DNA of 64,000 nucleotides from Dermatemys mawii (Eukaryota; Chordata; Testudines; Dermatemydidae). The notes under the pieces are model-generated. The model ran no database searches, had not been told where the DNA came from, and worked only from the letters and a program-made list of their open reading frames with translations. The position numbers and the translations under genes are program-made. The stretch spans positions 16,208,764 to 16,272,763 of the forward strand of contig ML677334.1 of NCBI GenBank assembly GCA_007922305.1. Direction: 5' to 3'. This document shows, in pieces, positions 48,850 through 62,705 of the stretch. Position 1 is the stretch's first letter. Each line of letters starts with the position of its first letter.

Positions 48850-49015
48850 GGCCAGAAACTTGTTTCCGTGTTTGTTCGTTTTTGGGGGTTTTTTTTACTT
48901 GTAGTCAGTTCCTGGCCCATGAAAGCTCATGATCCCTAAGATCTGTTAGTTTATAAGGTGCTACAAGACTCTTTGTCACTTTTGCAGATCCAGAGTAACA
49001 CAGATACTAGTGAAC
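48850..49015 (+). repeat. Related hammerhead-tail-like repeat, copy 4
   Basis: CCCATGAAAGCTCATGATC, TCTGTTAGTTTATAAGGTGC, TACAAGACTCTTTGTCAC and CAGATCCAGAGTAACACAG parallel the tail of copies 1-3 with many differences, so it belongs to a sister subfamily. The first core box is not visible. Confidence 0.55.
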
Positions 49016-52000
49016 ATAGTATTTCTCGTTTTTTCCCACTCTCACTTCTCCCTCAGGAAGTGAAGAGGTGCACAAGAATGGGAAGGGGAGGGGGAGAATA
49101 AAATGTGTCATGGTAATTAGGCTTCTTTCCAAACTTCATAAAAGATCCTATTAGCTATGATTGGAGTTTTGAGTTAAGCTATAAATCAGTTCTCACTTTA
49201 TCAGAACCATTCTGCATATCCTAAACGAGCTATCCTTGAAATGCCCTATTTATACCAATCATGTGCCATCAGTAAAGTTCTTACTTTAATTCAGTTTTTA
49301 TCACTTTACAACAATAAGTGATGTCACTTTCATGTAAATTAGACAGTCATACTTGGTTACTTTCCTTTCGCGATTGCTATTTGCTCTATAATAAAGATGA
49401 CTAGTGAAATTGTGGTTTAGTTTCACACCATGGAATTTTTATTATGTGTTTTGTGGTAGCATCTAGTCCCAGTTATGGATTGGCCCATTGTGCAAGGTGC
49501 TGTACAAGCGCAGGGGAGGGGAGTGTATGCTCCAGAAAGCTTACAAGTAGATATTACCCCTCCCGCCCGCATCTTTTTTGCTCTCATACCTTGGTTGAGA
49601 CCTGAAGTTCTGTGGTGTGCTTCATCTTTTTGTCTTCCTTTTGTTGCTATGCTCTCAAACAGATCTATTTTAAATCCACTAACTGCTATAAAAAGGAGAA
49701 ACTGTGGTGTATCCCCTTTTCCTTCACTATAGCCCTGACCTTAAAAACACTTCAGCTCATGTATAACTTTACTCAGGTGAGAGTTCTCACTGTAGTCAAA
49801 ATATCTGCAGATGTAAATGGAAGCTAAATTACTGGGAAAACATCTTAGGTGAGTCAAGTTACATGCATGCTGGAGGGCTTGCTGGACTGGGCCTATGATT
49901 TGAAGCAACATTTGCGTAAACAGAGTTTCTTAATATACTGAATAGAAAAAACAATACTTTCTCAAACAGTGATTGGGTTTTCTTGATCAATGTTAAGCAT
50001 CACAGCATAAAAGACTTGGATTCCTATGAAATCCACACACACAAATATTTTGATGTTGGAAAGCACAAGTCCTAGTGTTCAATGAATCAAGATACAATGC
50101 ACTAACAAAATGAAGTGATCTCTGAATGCTTTTTTCCCCGGTTAGTTCAGAGTACTAGTAATATTTTGCATTTCTACCGTGCCCTCCTTTAGAGGATCTC
50201 AAATCACTTTTTCTAAGATTCAGGTGCTACTGAGCTTTGAAAAATAGGAGACGTTTGTAGTGATGGCTCAATACACACATAATCTAGAAAAAAAGTATGT
50301 TTTGGGGATGAGGAGAAAGCTCATTGTGATTACAACTTCATTTGCCACATCATATATGTGATGCTCTTGAGAGTTAAACACTGCCATTTTTCCATTGTGG
50401 CTTGTACAAATTGTGTGCTGTGAAATTAAGTGTTCACAGAGAACATAAAACCTGTTAGTTTACTGGAAGAGCTTGCAAATGCCTAAATTCTGATTCTATT
50501 CTAATTTATACTGATGTTTCATATGGAAATTACAAGAAACGCAGGTGGACCCTTAGACTCTTTGAAATCGCAGCCTGGTAAAAGTTGAGGGCTCCATCAT
50601 CGTAACAAAACATCTACACTTTGCAGGCTACATACGCACAATAGACAATGAAGACATGAGGCCTTTGTAGGCAGGATGTTCATTTACAGCATTTGACACT
50701 TTGTCTATACAAACTTCTAAATTCTGGTTGAAGTGTTAAGCAAATTTCTGTATTGCACATGGCACTGTAATGATGGCTGGGATCAAACCTGGGACTTCTA
50801 TGCGTAAGTGCGTATTGCATGAGCTAAGGCTGTAGCAGGCCAGAGTCTCACATTGAGCAGGTCTGGGTAACAACAGGATTTATATATCTCTTCCAAGCTG
50901 CAAACTCCAGCTGCACTTCAAAGTGCTTTGCCTTCTCTGTTGTCTGTTTGACTCTTGTTGTGATGTGGGTAGAGTTCTAAGTGTATTTAAGATACTGGGG
51001 TATCTTGAGCATAAGGGCTGGTCCCAGGGGGAGCCTGAAGAGGGCTCAGGAGCTCTGTTTCATGAAGGGGTAGCAGGAGGAGATTCTCCAGGAAGTGTGC
51101 CAAGGGAGGAAACAGTGCTGATCCTGCTGAGATCCAGGAAGGCTTAAAATATCCAGGGATTCAGACACTTGGAGTACTCTCACAGCAGTCTAATGAGTGG
51201 CCAGGAGGGATTGCTTAGATAGGATCTGGGAAACTGTGCAAGATACAGGCTGCAAGTGTGTCCCTTAAACTCTGTGAATGCCTGGAGAACTTGAAAGTTT
51301 TATAACCATAAACTACTAAAGTATTTTCAACATCATCAATCTTTCTTTGCTTTAAATTGTGCTTGATGTGTAATCCTTCCTCGAAGAGTAGGACTAGCTG
51401 CTTGCCATTTGGAACTCACACCTACAGTTCCATAGGTCTCTGGTCCAGCTGTTAGTAACAAAAAAGTGAACAAGCAGAAGAATTGATTCCAGGACAGGGT
51501 AAAAAAAAGTGGGGGCAATATGTTAGCAACTGTGATCCAGAGCTCTACTAGCACAGGATAGTGTACTTTCCGAGAAGAAGATAAGAATGTAGCAATAGGA
51601 GTGATCTAGTTTCTATTGTCTTTTTGGTGCCTTTTTAAATATAGCTAAGGCCTGCAAGTCCACCAAACAGGAGGACAACAGAGACAGTACATAGTGGAGA
51701 TTCACAGAGCTTATGTTCTTATAAGGGCGAGTAATTTTATGCCTGCAGCATTGATCAAAGAATAAAATCTGGATCTAAGTCACCTTTCACTGTTTGAATA
51801 ATTTAACCCTCCTGTACCTTTAATTGGTTTGTTTGCCTAAATACTCTTTTCCCTCAGCAGCCTTGTGAAATTATCTAACTGGTCGCTTAATGTGGTAATG
51901 AGTAAAACCTTTATTTTATCCTTTTACTTCCTTATGAACTGATAGCATAGCACATCAGAGGAGACAGTGTCAGATTTCAAGGGCAATTTTATGATGCTTA

Positions 52001-53959
52001 ATCGTCTTTCCAGTGGTTAACCACAGAGCCCCTTTGGTAACAAACAAGCAATCATCATTTTCATTATATTTTTTTCTTTAGTCATTAAGACCGTAAATGA
52101 AATGAATGGCTTGTTAATACCAGACTGTGGGAACTTCTGGAGGGCCAGCATATTATGAAAAGAACAGATTAATGTTCGTACTGCTGTCTTTCTATGTAAC
52201 TCACAGATGATACACTTGAATCTGATTTGTGGCAAAGCAGTGCAAATGTATGTAAATTAAGCCATACAGATAAGAGAGAAGCTCTAAAATAAAAAAAATA
52301 TTTTTAAAGAGTCTTTGTCTGGCAAAAGAATGTGCATTCCTTGGCATGTTTCAGCCTTTTCAAAAGGTAACTTTGCTCAGCCCATTTGTTTTTTTAAAAA
52401 CATATTGAAAAGGTAAGAAGCATTTATCTAGGAAATGTATTTGACAATAAAAACCTAAAGTTGTAATTACAGTTGGCAGATCTGAGCCTGCTCTTGGTGG
52501 CAGCAGTTTTACAAAAGAAAAGTTACATATCTCTATCATTTTTGTATATTAGACTGTCCAACGTCTGTCTGGTACTTTTCAGTACAGTGAAAGAGAACTG
52601 GATACAAAATGTTGCAATTAGCCCAGATAAGTTTTGTGGGCTTTTTGTTGCAGGAGAAGGGATGAGAAGAGTATAGAAACAAACACAGTAAGATGTAGTA
52701 TTTGCTTGCATTATGGTAACCACATCAAGTACAAAGCACTGAACAAACAGAAGCATAAGCTCTTCGGGGCTTTCTGTCTAAAGAGACAAAACAGATAAAG
52801 GGAGAGGAAACATTCACAGGGTGTCATAGTGGCTTGCCCAGTTTCATTTAGCAGAGCCCCGAATAGAGCTTAGGTATGGAGTGGCAATTCACTGTCCTGC
52901 CCATAGGGACAACACGGTTTTCTTCCTCTCCATGGATTGTTGGAAGATGGACTCCTCTGGAGCCCTATCCACAAGTTGAAGGTTCATCCCTGGACCAGGA
53001 TGATGAAGAAAACATTACATTTTCTTTCCTAGGATTAAATTCTCCCAGAGGTGAAATTGCTCTCTATACTCTCATAGGCTTGGATCAAACTCTTTTTTTA
53101 AAAAAAAATGTTTGAAATCTTCTTCAATATGAAAAATACTACTGACTTTTGGAGCTTCTGATGGCTGTTGCTAACTTGATGCATACAATTAATGTTAGAC
53201 ACTGCAGAAAATTACCAAATTTGGACTGCTGTTTCCAATAAGTGGCCGTCACTTTGTTTTAAATCCATTTCTCGCATTTTGACAATGTTTAAACTTGGTT
53301 TCACTACTTTGTGTATTTACATAGGACTTGAAGGAACATAAATTCTTGAACCTTTCTATTTTTGTTGATAATTACTGCGTACATCATTTTGCAAACTAGT
53401 TCCTCATCCTTTCCCAGGAGCACACACTATGAGTTGTCTGTCTGTCTTCCATTGCTAGGTCCACCTCTACCCCTCCTGGTCCACTATCTCCAATCTGTGG
53501 ATATAGGCCTCAAAAAGACATCCTTTAGATGTACACTATGTTCCAGGGCACATGCCCCAGGAGGTGGGTGCTGGGTTTCATTGTCTGGGGTAAGACAGAA
53601 CCCTGATCCCTGAAATACACAAGAATTTATTTATTGCTCAGAAAATATAATTGGAGTCATAATATGCAGTAGTCTTGTCAGATCTCACAAGCTGTCGAGG
53701 GAAGGGCTGTATAAGTGGCTAACTGGGAGAGCCCCAAGGAGAACCGAGGACACTGCAGGAAGTGATACTGATGATTCAGTATGTGATACATATCCTTTAA
53801 ATCATCACTAAACCAATGCAAGATCCTGGTGTTGGAAGACTGTACTGCAGAGACGCTATAAAGTGTCAGCAATCAGTGTAATTTGCTATGGCATACCAGT
53901 GTTTCTATCGCTTTTTTTAACCCTTGTTAAAATCCCAGGGTTCATCTGCATTCAAAATG
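49016..53959. other. Mostly unclassified; scattered old repeats
   Basis: 49449-49555 (CCATTGTGCAAGGTGCTGTAC) and about 52700-52870 (TAGTGGCTTGCCCAGTTTCA) look like L2/MIR-type remnants. 50990-51150 is an LTR-like purine-rich piece. The frame 52876-53115 and others show no known domain. Confidence 0.4.
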
Positions 53960-54209
53960 CTACAGCAGCACCTGCAGCACTTCAGTGGAGACATTACTTG
54001 CATCAACAGGAAAGATTCTTCATTGTTTTAGGTAATTCATCTCCACAAGAGGTAGTGGTGAGGATGACAGAAGAATTCTTCCATCAGACTAGCTCTGTCT
54101 ACATGGGGAATTTAGGTCGGCTCAACTACACTGCTCAGGAGTGTAGATTTTTCACACCTCTGAACAATGTGATTAGTCACCTAATTTTTGAGTGTAGACA
54201 GGCCTCAAT
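53960..54209. mobile_element. Palindromic DNA transposon fragment
   Basis: GTCTACATGGGGAATTTAGG and GAGTGTAGACAGGCCTCA mark edges of a unit with an imperfect palindrome at 54112-54186: TAGGTCGGCTCAACTACACT is answered by ACAATGTGATTAGTCACCTA. The left part (CTACAGCAGCACCTGCAGCA, CTCCACAAGAGGTAGTGG) resembles 5394-5578 in inverse order. The 123-codon frame 53863-54234 is therefore repeat-derived. Confidence 0.55.
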
Positions 54210-56383
54210 CCTAACTGCACCATCGAAATCCTAGGAATAGAGGTGGTACGTGGCAGAAAACTTATTGTGTGGTTTGGGAATCCATTTAAATCTAAATGTG
54301 GACACCAGCTGGTTAGAAAGTTCCTGCTGGAAATTAATTTTAAAAATATGGAGGGTGGGGAGTTTACACACACATTTTGTTCATAGTTCCACAGCTGAGG
54401 GTATGTTTTTTGCAGGGACTGCAATTCCCCCCCCCCCCCACCACCACCAGCCCCCTCTCTCTCTCACACACACACACAGCAGAGACTCTCCTCTTTTGCA
54501 CTTCGTGACCTCTGCAATTTTGCTCTGGGGGGGCTTAGTATCCCTATAGCCCCCTCTCTCTTTTCCTCATTCCCTCTTCTTTTTTCCTGTGAGAGGTGCC
54601 ATCTGGTCAGGTCATGGATGTGCATTGAACATACCAGTCATGAAGCCAGATAGTGAAGAGTTTAGAGCCTTCAGTCTGTTGGGTGCTTTCTGGAAAAAAA
54701 AGAAACGTGTATGTACTGATGGGCGTCGGGGCAGAGGGGAGTAGGGAGGTAGGAGGCTTTATCCATAATTCATCAGCTTTCTTTCTCCAACAATCTGAGC
54801 CTCAACCGCTCATACAGAATTTCTTCTTTCCTCCATTTTCAATAGCCTTTAAATGGCAGAAAGCACTCTCTTTTCAGTCAGGGTTATCTTTCACCTTCCT
54901 TCTTCCCCATATCTTCCTCCCCCACCCTCTTTTAATCTTTCTGACTTTCAGGAGGAAGGAGAATTAAAGGTGTCTGAGCTTTGTCCATTCCCTTCCTTCT
55001 GTCAGGTTTCAGTTTCACCCTGCGTATGCCCCTCCAAAAAGGTCTGAGTAAGACTGTGACGCATTGATCTTATTGCTGTTTCAGAAGCTCCAGAGGCTTT
55101 TGCACTTGAATCTCATACCAGTTGTGCTGTTATTATATCAGAGGTTTATTGTGTTTTTTGTTTTTGTTTGGTGATTTTTTTGCTTGCCTCCCTATTCATC
55201 AGGCGTCTACTGGGCACTTTCAACTTCTTGATGAAAAGTGAGCTGTGCAGACAAACATCATTAAACTTGTGACCTTTAGGGCTTTGTTCATCACAGTTTG
55301 AAACTCTGGCAAACCTTTTCCTACACAGATAGATGGATAGCGATTAATAAGTCTTGAAATTCAGCAACGAAATGACCTGCTGAGACTGAGGGAGGCTGTG
55401 GATCTTTCCTGTGTCTTAGTAAAACTCTCACATAAGAAAAAGGGATGAGAATAAAAAATAGAATAGTATGGGGTAATCCTTATTCCCTACCAATGCTGAG
55501 AGGGCAATTTAATAGTAGTAGTAATCGGCTGTTAATGGAGTAATGGGTCCTGCTTCTCTTATGTGTGGGTGCAGATGGATGCCTACAGAAGGGCCTTCAT
55601 ATGGCAGGACAAAAGGATGAGTGATACTGAGCCATGTGAGGATTTGTTTCGTCAGAAACTTGCAGGTTCTGTGAAGTTCAGTGCCTGTGATCTGGCTGGT
55701 GTACAGCAGAAATGTTCAATGGTTAGGTATATACTGGACAAGGATCATGTGACTTTTTTTGTTCTGCCTTTTTTATTTCTAAGCTTCATCCCCAGAGAAA
55801 TTCAGTTCTTCACTCTGATTTGTCCTTTATAACAAGGAGGGTGAGTAGTACATACCAGTGGATGAATGCAAATATGGACTGGGGAAGAATGAATTCTTGA
55901 ACATGAATTCTTTGAATGGGAAGGTGGCATGGGGAAGTGACAGTCTGAGCATGGCGTCAGAACTGAACCTACTCTAAAGAAAAATGAGATCTGAATCAAG
56001 GAGGTGTAACTTTTTTCCCCATCCTCAAGAATAAGAAGAGATCCTACCCAGGGAGAGATCTATATTCTAATAAGTGATTTTCAGAGGACACTAAGCTTTT
56101 TACTCTGCTCCTCTGGTATCCTTTTGTCTTGGAAGAAGATGGGATTTTCGTATCTAACCTAATGGTAAAAATGACCTTCCAAAGGAATTCATATCCCATC
56201 ATAAAAGGTTGTGTTTTTTTTTCCCCTCCCTCACTCTTCTGGACATCCATTTTTTGAGACGAGAGTAGATAGGTGTGGTGTTTTGTTTTGTTTTTCGAAG
56301 CCATCAGGGTATGTGATAAATCACCCATGTGGATACTATTGGAGGATTAGGACCAAAGTCTGGATCAATCTCTCTCTCTCAGG
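54210..56383. other. Unclassified; C-run and CA repeats
   Basis: Contains C13 at 54427-54439 and a short CA run near 54466-54478. No gene supported. Confidence 0.45.
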
Positions 56384-57100
56384 TCACGTCTACACTACTA
56401 ACTTTGGCTGATGCAGGTGAATCATCATATAGCCACCAAAGTTTTATGTATTGCTTGTGCAAATGCATACTTGATTGCTTGTATCAGCACTGCACATACT
56501 CACCAGAAACGCTTGTGTCAATGCAAAATGTGCTGTATCAGCAGTAGGCATTCCACTGTGCCACACATCACCACATGGCACAATGCTGTGAGGAAACTTT
56601 TTTGCAATGTATTGTGGGATAGAAGTGAGTTGCCCACAGATCTTTGGGACAAAGGAGTCAAGTTCAGCATTCCCTCTACTTTTGACAGGCCGTGTGTGCA
56701 AAAAATTTCTTCTGTGCAAATTTTTGTGTGCACAGTGTTTCACCGTATGCATGGGGTTTAGGATCTGTGTGCACGCACACACGCACACAGCTTAGAGGGA
56801 ACAGTGGTCAAGTTCCGAGCATGTAACTTGCTCCATCCCATAATATAATCCACATCCTGCAATTCTAGCACCTTTTTTGAAGGGGGGAACCTCCCAAATA
56901 CATGAGGAATTTTCAGTGTCCACCATCTCTGTCAGAAGCATGGAGCTTACAAAGTTCTGCAATATTCTCATGAATGTTGCAAATACAGGGCACATGATTC
57001 TCCTGTATATGCAGACCCACAGGAAGTATTGCAACCTGATGATGTCTCTGAGGACAGTTTGCTAAGGGACAAAATGAACAGCAATTCAAGGTCATTGGTG
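56384..57100. mobile_element. DNA transposon relic hosting a nested MITE
   Basis: It begins GTCACGTCTACACTAC, a typical start for non-autonomous elements here. The body continues to about 57100 with CpG-decayed sequence such as GGCACAATGCTGTGAGG. Removing the nested hAT (56665-56806) and one TSD joins the two halves in GTCAAGTT. No transposase was recognised. Overlapping frames on both strands are uninformative. Confidence 0.4.
56665..56806. mobile_element. 142-bp hAT MITE with perfect 8-bp TSD
   Basis: Ends are CAGCATTCCCTCTA and TAGAGGGAACAGTG, inverted copies with two differences. The TSD GTCAAGTT occurs at 56657-56664 and 56807-56814. The interior has GTGTGCA-type repeats, making it foldable. 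The short length and clean TSD suggest a relatively recent hAT insertion into the older relic. Confidence 0.9.
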
Positions 57101-58564
57101 GCATTCATAGAGCCGCTACAGACAGAGAAGCACTGCTTCTGAGCCCAAGAAATGGGCACTGACTGGTGGCATCGCATCATTAATGCAGATTTTAGACAAC
57201 AAGCAATGCCTGCAGAACTTGCTATTTGAGTGAATTACAAACATTTTGGAGCTATAAGGCAAGCTACCAAGCCTATTTTCAGGCTTTGAAAAATGTCTTC
57301 TTTGCCTTGGGAAATTTTCCTAATTGAGGTATGATTGTCCAAGCACTGCAGAGGCTGATCTTCCTTAGACATCAATGGGAGCTTCCTTTGACAAGTGGAA
57401 GGTTTAAGGATCGGGCCCACTGACTAGGGCTACACTGGCTAAAGTGCATAAGATAATAAAAGTGTAGGGAAAATTAAAGGAAGGCAGGATCACTGCAGTC
57501 TTGCCTGTTAAATGTTTGTTTGACCTAAAAATCTGCAGGATTTATTTTTATGTATATATAAATTGTTTATTTGCCTTCTGGTTTTAGAAATGGTGAGTCT
57601 CATGTTTAAACCTTTTTGTTATATAAAATAGAAGGCTTAAAATTGCAACAATGTTTTGAAATTATCAGAATAAAACACTTTATTTTTTTTTAAACCATGA
57701 TCTGATTATATTTTGGATTCTCAGTTTGGGAAAACTCTGAATGTTTCCTATAACAAATCAGGATGAAAAGTCAACATTTGAATCTCAAATTCTCATAGGG
57801 TAGGAAAACCATTTCCTGCCCAGATCTAGTTATGATCCCCAAATGTGGCCTTCAGACACTATTTTAGTACAACTAACACAAAATAAATTGGGCAGGAGAA
57901 GGCATTGTAAGTATTTGAACAAGCATGTTTTACTTTAAGTGACTCTGAGGTGCTTACAGCTGTGATGAAGCCAGCAGAACCAGGTAATTGGCCTTCATCT
58001 GTGTTCCCTTTTATCTGTTGTCTTGCATTTGTTTGTTCCTAGCTAGTTCTCTCTCATTTAGATTTTATCGGGTGCCTCTGGGTTGGAGCATATATTCTCT
58101 GTATTTCTAAAGACTCAGTTACCATAGCTTGCAATATGCATTATTATCTTTAGATGCAGCACTGATGCTATATTTTTTTTTCCAAGAGATCAGCTTTTCT
58201 TAGGATGGTTCCCAAGTGGCATATAGCAGCAGTGGAATACATATCGCTCACATGATGCTTCTGTAACATAGTTCTGGCTGATGAGCCAGAACCTGCATAG
58301 ACTGTGCAATTAGGAATGATAGCACTGGCTGGGACCATCAAATAGGTCTGTCATTTTTTTTCTTTTCTTTTTTTCCTCCTTTTTAAAAGCAGTTTCTCTA
58401 CTAGGCTTTGTTCCAAACAAGTAGCCTAAGGCAATGAGCTGAACTGATATTTAATACAGAAAAAGAGAACATATCTGAAAACCAGGTCCCTTATTTAGAC
58501 ACCTAAATGGCTTTAAGTATGTCTTTACACACTGAAATTTGATAATATGGACTATATATGTAAT
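57101..58564. other. Unclassified AT-rich sequence
   Basis: Nothing recognisable beyond short T-runs. Confidence 0.45.
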
Positions 58565-58928
58565 TTTATTTTTATGCTATCTGGATTAAATCACATCTGC
58601 CATTTTGTTCTCTAGTCACCTAGTTTTGAGAGATCCTTTTGTAGCTCTTCACAGTCTGCCTGGTCTACTATCTTGTCTACTATCTTGAGTAGTTTTGTAT
58701 AATCTGCAAATTTTGCTACCTCATGGTTTACCTTTTTTTGCAGGTCACTTATGAACATGTTGAATAGGACTGGCCCCAGCATGGACCCCTGGGGGACACC
58801 ACTATTTACCACTCTCCAGTTTGAAAACTGACCATTTATTCCTACCCTTTGTTTCCTATCTTTTAACTAGTTACCAGTCCATGAGAGGAGCATCCCTCTT
58901 ATCCCATGACTGCTTACTCTGCTTAAGA
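58565..58928 (-). mobile_element. CR1-like LINE fragment, RT region
   Basis: The minus frame 58812-58612 contains NSGVPQGSMLGPVLFNMFIS, then EVAKFADYTKLLKIV and DCEELQKDLSKLGD. This is the RT block around the catalytic box, which reads FADY instead of FADD, so the second aspartate is lost. The same family as the LINE at 19888-20985. Coding similarity fades beyond 58928. Confidence 0.8.
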
Positions 58929-60559
58929 ATATATCAATTTTCCCTCTATTTTTTCTATTGGACATGAAATTGGATGCAATACTGTCAGTTTCACAGTAAT
59001 TACACCTGTATTGCCCATTCCATAGTCCTTTTCAGAAGTGCCCAGTCAGGTCTTTAGTCCTCTCCAGTCTCTAGATAAGGACCTTGTCCCAGTCCTTTCT
59101 GCCTGAGAGGTTTTAAAGCTGTACAGTTCTCTGCCGTACACTATCATCCCAGCAACTCAATCTGCTCTCTCTCCGAGGGCTGTGAACAGTGTATTGACAG
59201 CAGTTACAAGTTAAAATCATTGCAGAAAAGACATAATTCAATACACAGATTTAAACACACACTAAATATATAGGAGTCTGGGGCCCTAGTACTCCAAAGT
59301 CTCTCCAAACCTTCCACATGGCAGGGAGTGGTGGTGGCAGGCGGAGGGAAAAGAGGCAGCATTAAACAGCAGGTCCTGTTTGCTTGCTGGGTCAGAAAGA
59401 AGGCTCTGATTCAGTTCAAACCCATCCTTTTGTACTGAAAGACCTTTCATTTGTCTTAGTCCCTGGAAAACTCAACTCAAACAGCAAATGTAAACACCTC
59501 CAAGGGTTGGGGGGTGTTGTAGTCTCAGTGATTAACCTTAATAACCATCTCCTCCGTGGAGTATAACACTATCCTATATAAGCCATTGATAGCTGTAATG
59601 TAACATGGCCCCTAAAGATACTAAATATAACTGCAATATCTGTCAGTTACCTTTTGATTTCTGTAGTGTTTCTTGCTATTAGGCTTAGCACACTTTAAAT
59701 ATAGTGTTTGTTCTATGGCACCATTTTTGGCATCCTTTTCTTGTCAAAGCTTAATTGGTGAATGGCAGTTTTATTTTGCTCATTCTTCTTCCTAAGCACA
59801 GTGGTTTTGTTAGGATGCCTCTTCTCTGACAGCAGCAGACTGATATACTGCAAATCTTTTTGTTAGTGGAATTAAACTTCAGTATTACAAACTCAAAGAA
59901 GACTGTTACATGCATAACATCTCTTCACTGGCAACTTGATGTGAAAATATTAACACCTGCATTCTGCTTGTAGGCTGTATTTTCATAGGTACATTTTTAA
60001 CTTGGACCAAAAAAAATAGAGGCAAAAGAACAAATTGATAAATACACACAGAGCCCCAGCTGGGTCACTGCAAGCCATCCTAAGCACAAGGGCCAATAAG
60101 CATCTAAATATATAAGAATTTGTAAGACTTGAAAATGAGCATTTCTAAAAGAAAGAGTACAAGTGGTAATGGGGGGGAGGTTTAAATAATTTGAGAATGT
60201 GCTTTTTAAAACAAAACCTTCATGCTATGGAGAGATGCCAACTGACTAGGGTTAAGGAAATATCTTCCCTATGGAAGACATTGTTAATTAGTGTCTTTTG
60301 CACTTTCTTCTGAAGCAATGGCACTGGCTGCAGTCTGACTATACGGGGCCACTTGTCTGATCTATGCAGCAATTTAAATAAGTTCTCAAGTTCTAACGTG
60401 AAATGAAAGCACATTGTTCAGCATACCTGTGACTTACTAATGGGAGAAGGGGAGATTGCCTCTAGTCTTCCCTAACACAAAATTAGTGGGGCCGAGAGTA
60501 AGGCTTGCACATAAAAGAAGCCAGATTGCAGTCTTGACTATAGAGCCACACTTTATCCT
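58929..60559. other. Unclassified sequence
   Basis: No recognised gene or element. Confidence 0.45.
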
Positions 60560-60650
60560 TCCACAATCTATCTCGTTTGTTCCATTTATACAGTGCCTAG
60601 CGCAATGGGGTCCTGGTCTATGGTAATGCAAATAACAAATCAAGTACGTA
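60560..60650. repeat. Old L2/MIR-like tail
   Basis: ATACAGTGCCTAGCGCAATG, GGGTCCTGGTCTATGG and TAATGCAAATAACAAATC follow the order of the family also seen at 2440-2585. Confidence 0.6.
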
Positions 60651-61679
60651 CTCATAGTTGTTAACTCTCTAAACCCCACACAGAGTAGAAAATTTCAAAA
60701 GCAACGGTATGTTTTTATCAGCTACCTATGTTTTTAGAGTGGAAATGGTTCAGGTGAAGCCTTTATAGAGCCATATTGTACATGCTTCTTACCCAGATAA
60801 AACTCCCACTAATTTAATTGGCATTTTGCATGAGTGGAAAATGCACAATTGGGTCCAAGATGCCGAATGCTGCCTAGCCAACAAACTGGAGGAATCATAG
60901 ACTCCACACACTACTTGGCCCTGCACCCCAGACTGTGCTTTACTACCACAGGTGTGTGTTTTAGCAAGTCAGTTAAGCCATTTGAAGAAAGGGAAGAGGA
61001 GTGGACAGGTACTGCCCTCCCTTGAATCTTACTCTGAGCTCACCTAGCTCTATAGCATAATCCTATTATATTATCATGTTGCTTATCTCAGGCACCGAAG
61101 AGCAGGTGCTCTGGATATTGGTGTTGTGGCTCAGTATTGCAGTGCTATGGCATACTCCTTGAATGTGGGTGGGGATTGTTTGTGTTCACCTAACTCATAC
61201 CAATTTCTGTTTTAGTTGTCCTTGAGTTTCTAATTTCCCTACTAGAAATGTAAAGATTCCTCACCTATTAAAATTAATTGCTCTATAAAACTCTAATTGG
61301 AATGCTTGGATTTGGTGCCAGTGGATGAAAACAACTCTTTAAATGATTCAATCACATCAGTTTGCTGTATGTTGTCTGGTTTATTTTCGTACTGTTAGCT
61401 ATGGCACAATAGCATGAGAGCCAGATATCAAAGGAAACCATTCATTTAGATCTTTCTTAGGGGCTGTGACAAGCATACAGCCAAGACATTAAAGTGCAAA
61501 CTTTTTTAAAAATAATGAAAGCTTTACAAGAGGAGTGTCGAAATGATCATTGAAATAAAATGTAACACTAAAGGCACAAATGAATTAGTAAGACTTTGAC
61601 GATAATAACAATTTAACTTTCTTTCTCAAACCTGGAGGAAGCTTCTTGTATTCCATTGTTTAAATTGCCTAACTTAGTT
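60651..61679. other. Unclassified AT-rich sequence
   Basis: Nothing recognisable. Confidence 0.45.
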
Positions 61680-62180
61680 TTGTAGTATAGACGTACCCTT
61701 AACTCAACCTATATTAGGTTGACTTATAGCCATTGAAGCAATTACTGCAGTGGTGCATGTCCTCATTACCCTCCTTTGTTCTGTGGTGTTCATCCACACT
61801 AGAAGCACTTCCATCAATCTAAGAGGGGCAGTGGTGGGAGCTGAGAGCCCAGGAGCTCAGGGAAAACCATACAGTCTTGTCAATTTCATGGCTCACTGCC
61901 TTGTCAGTTTCATGGGTCCAAAGGTGCCTGGGCTTCCCCTTTCTTGGGGTGAAATTGATAAGGAAGTTGATGTAAGGGATGCAGTTTCTACACAGACACT
62001 ACTTTGCCCTAACTACACCATCCTAATCCTTAGTAATGCCACCTCCCCAAGAGGCATATGTCAGTGTAGTAGGGCACTTACAGTGGTGGGAAGAAGTCTG
62101 TAGTGTAGACACTGACAATATTAGGTTCACATAAGGTACCTTATGTAGACCTAACTGCGTAGGGTAGACCGGCCCTCATT
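61680..62180. mobile_element. Non-autonomous DNA transposon relic
   Basis: GTAGTATAGACGTACCCTTA (61682) and GTAGGGTAGACCGGCCCTCA (62159) are directly oriented related ends. Inside are ATTAGGTTGACTTATAG, CTGAGAGCCCAGGAGCTCAG, GTAGTGTAGACACTGACAAT and a palindromic CATAAGGTACCTTATG. I recognise this as a turtle MITE-like family. The 117-codon frame 61750-62103 is non-coding repeat sequence. Confidence 0.6.
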
Positions 62181-62705
62181 AAAAATTGTCTGCATTTTAA
62201 TTCAGATTTACCAGAACAAATGAGCATTCTTTTCTTTTTCTTTTTTTCTGATGACCATGGAAGAATCTAGATTTAGGGAAATATTGAGCCAAAATCTCTA
62301 CTGCTGTAAATGGATGCAGCAGCCTTGACTTCAGTATAATGACACAAGTAGACTTTAGCCATTAGTTCTGTTAAACTGTACTGGAAAAATATAATTAGTG
62401 GTTCTATGATGGTGTTATAAAATAGCTAGTGCTTCACGTACAAGCAGTTCTACAGCAGCTATTTTTGGACCAGTCCTCGATTTATGTAGATCTGTGGTGC
62501 TCATTTAAACTAGCTGAGAATCTGGAACATGGTTTCAGAATGGGATTCTTTAGAATTTTACCACCAATTATGTTGTCATTTTTCAATTTGCGGAGGAATA
62601 AAATTGCCACAATAGCCAACATGGCATAAGACACTCAAAACTGACACATGAATGCAGCCTACACTTTTTGTTTAAAGAGATAGGTGACACCCCCTAACTA
62701 CCCCT
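62181..62705. other. Unclassified AT-rich sequence
   Basis: Nothing recognisable. Confidence 0.4.
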
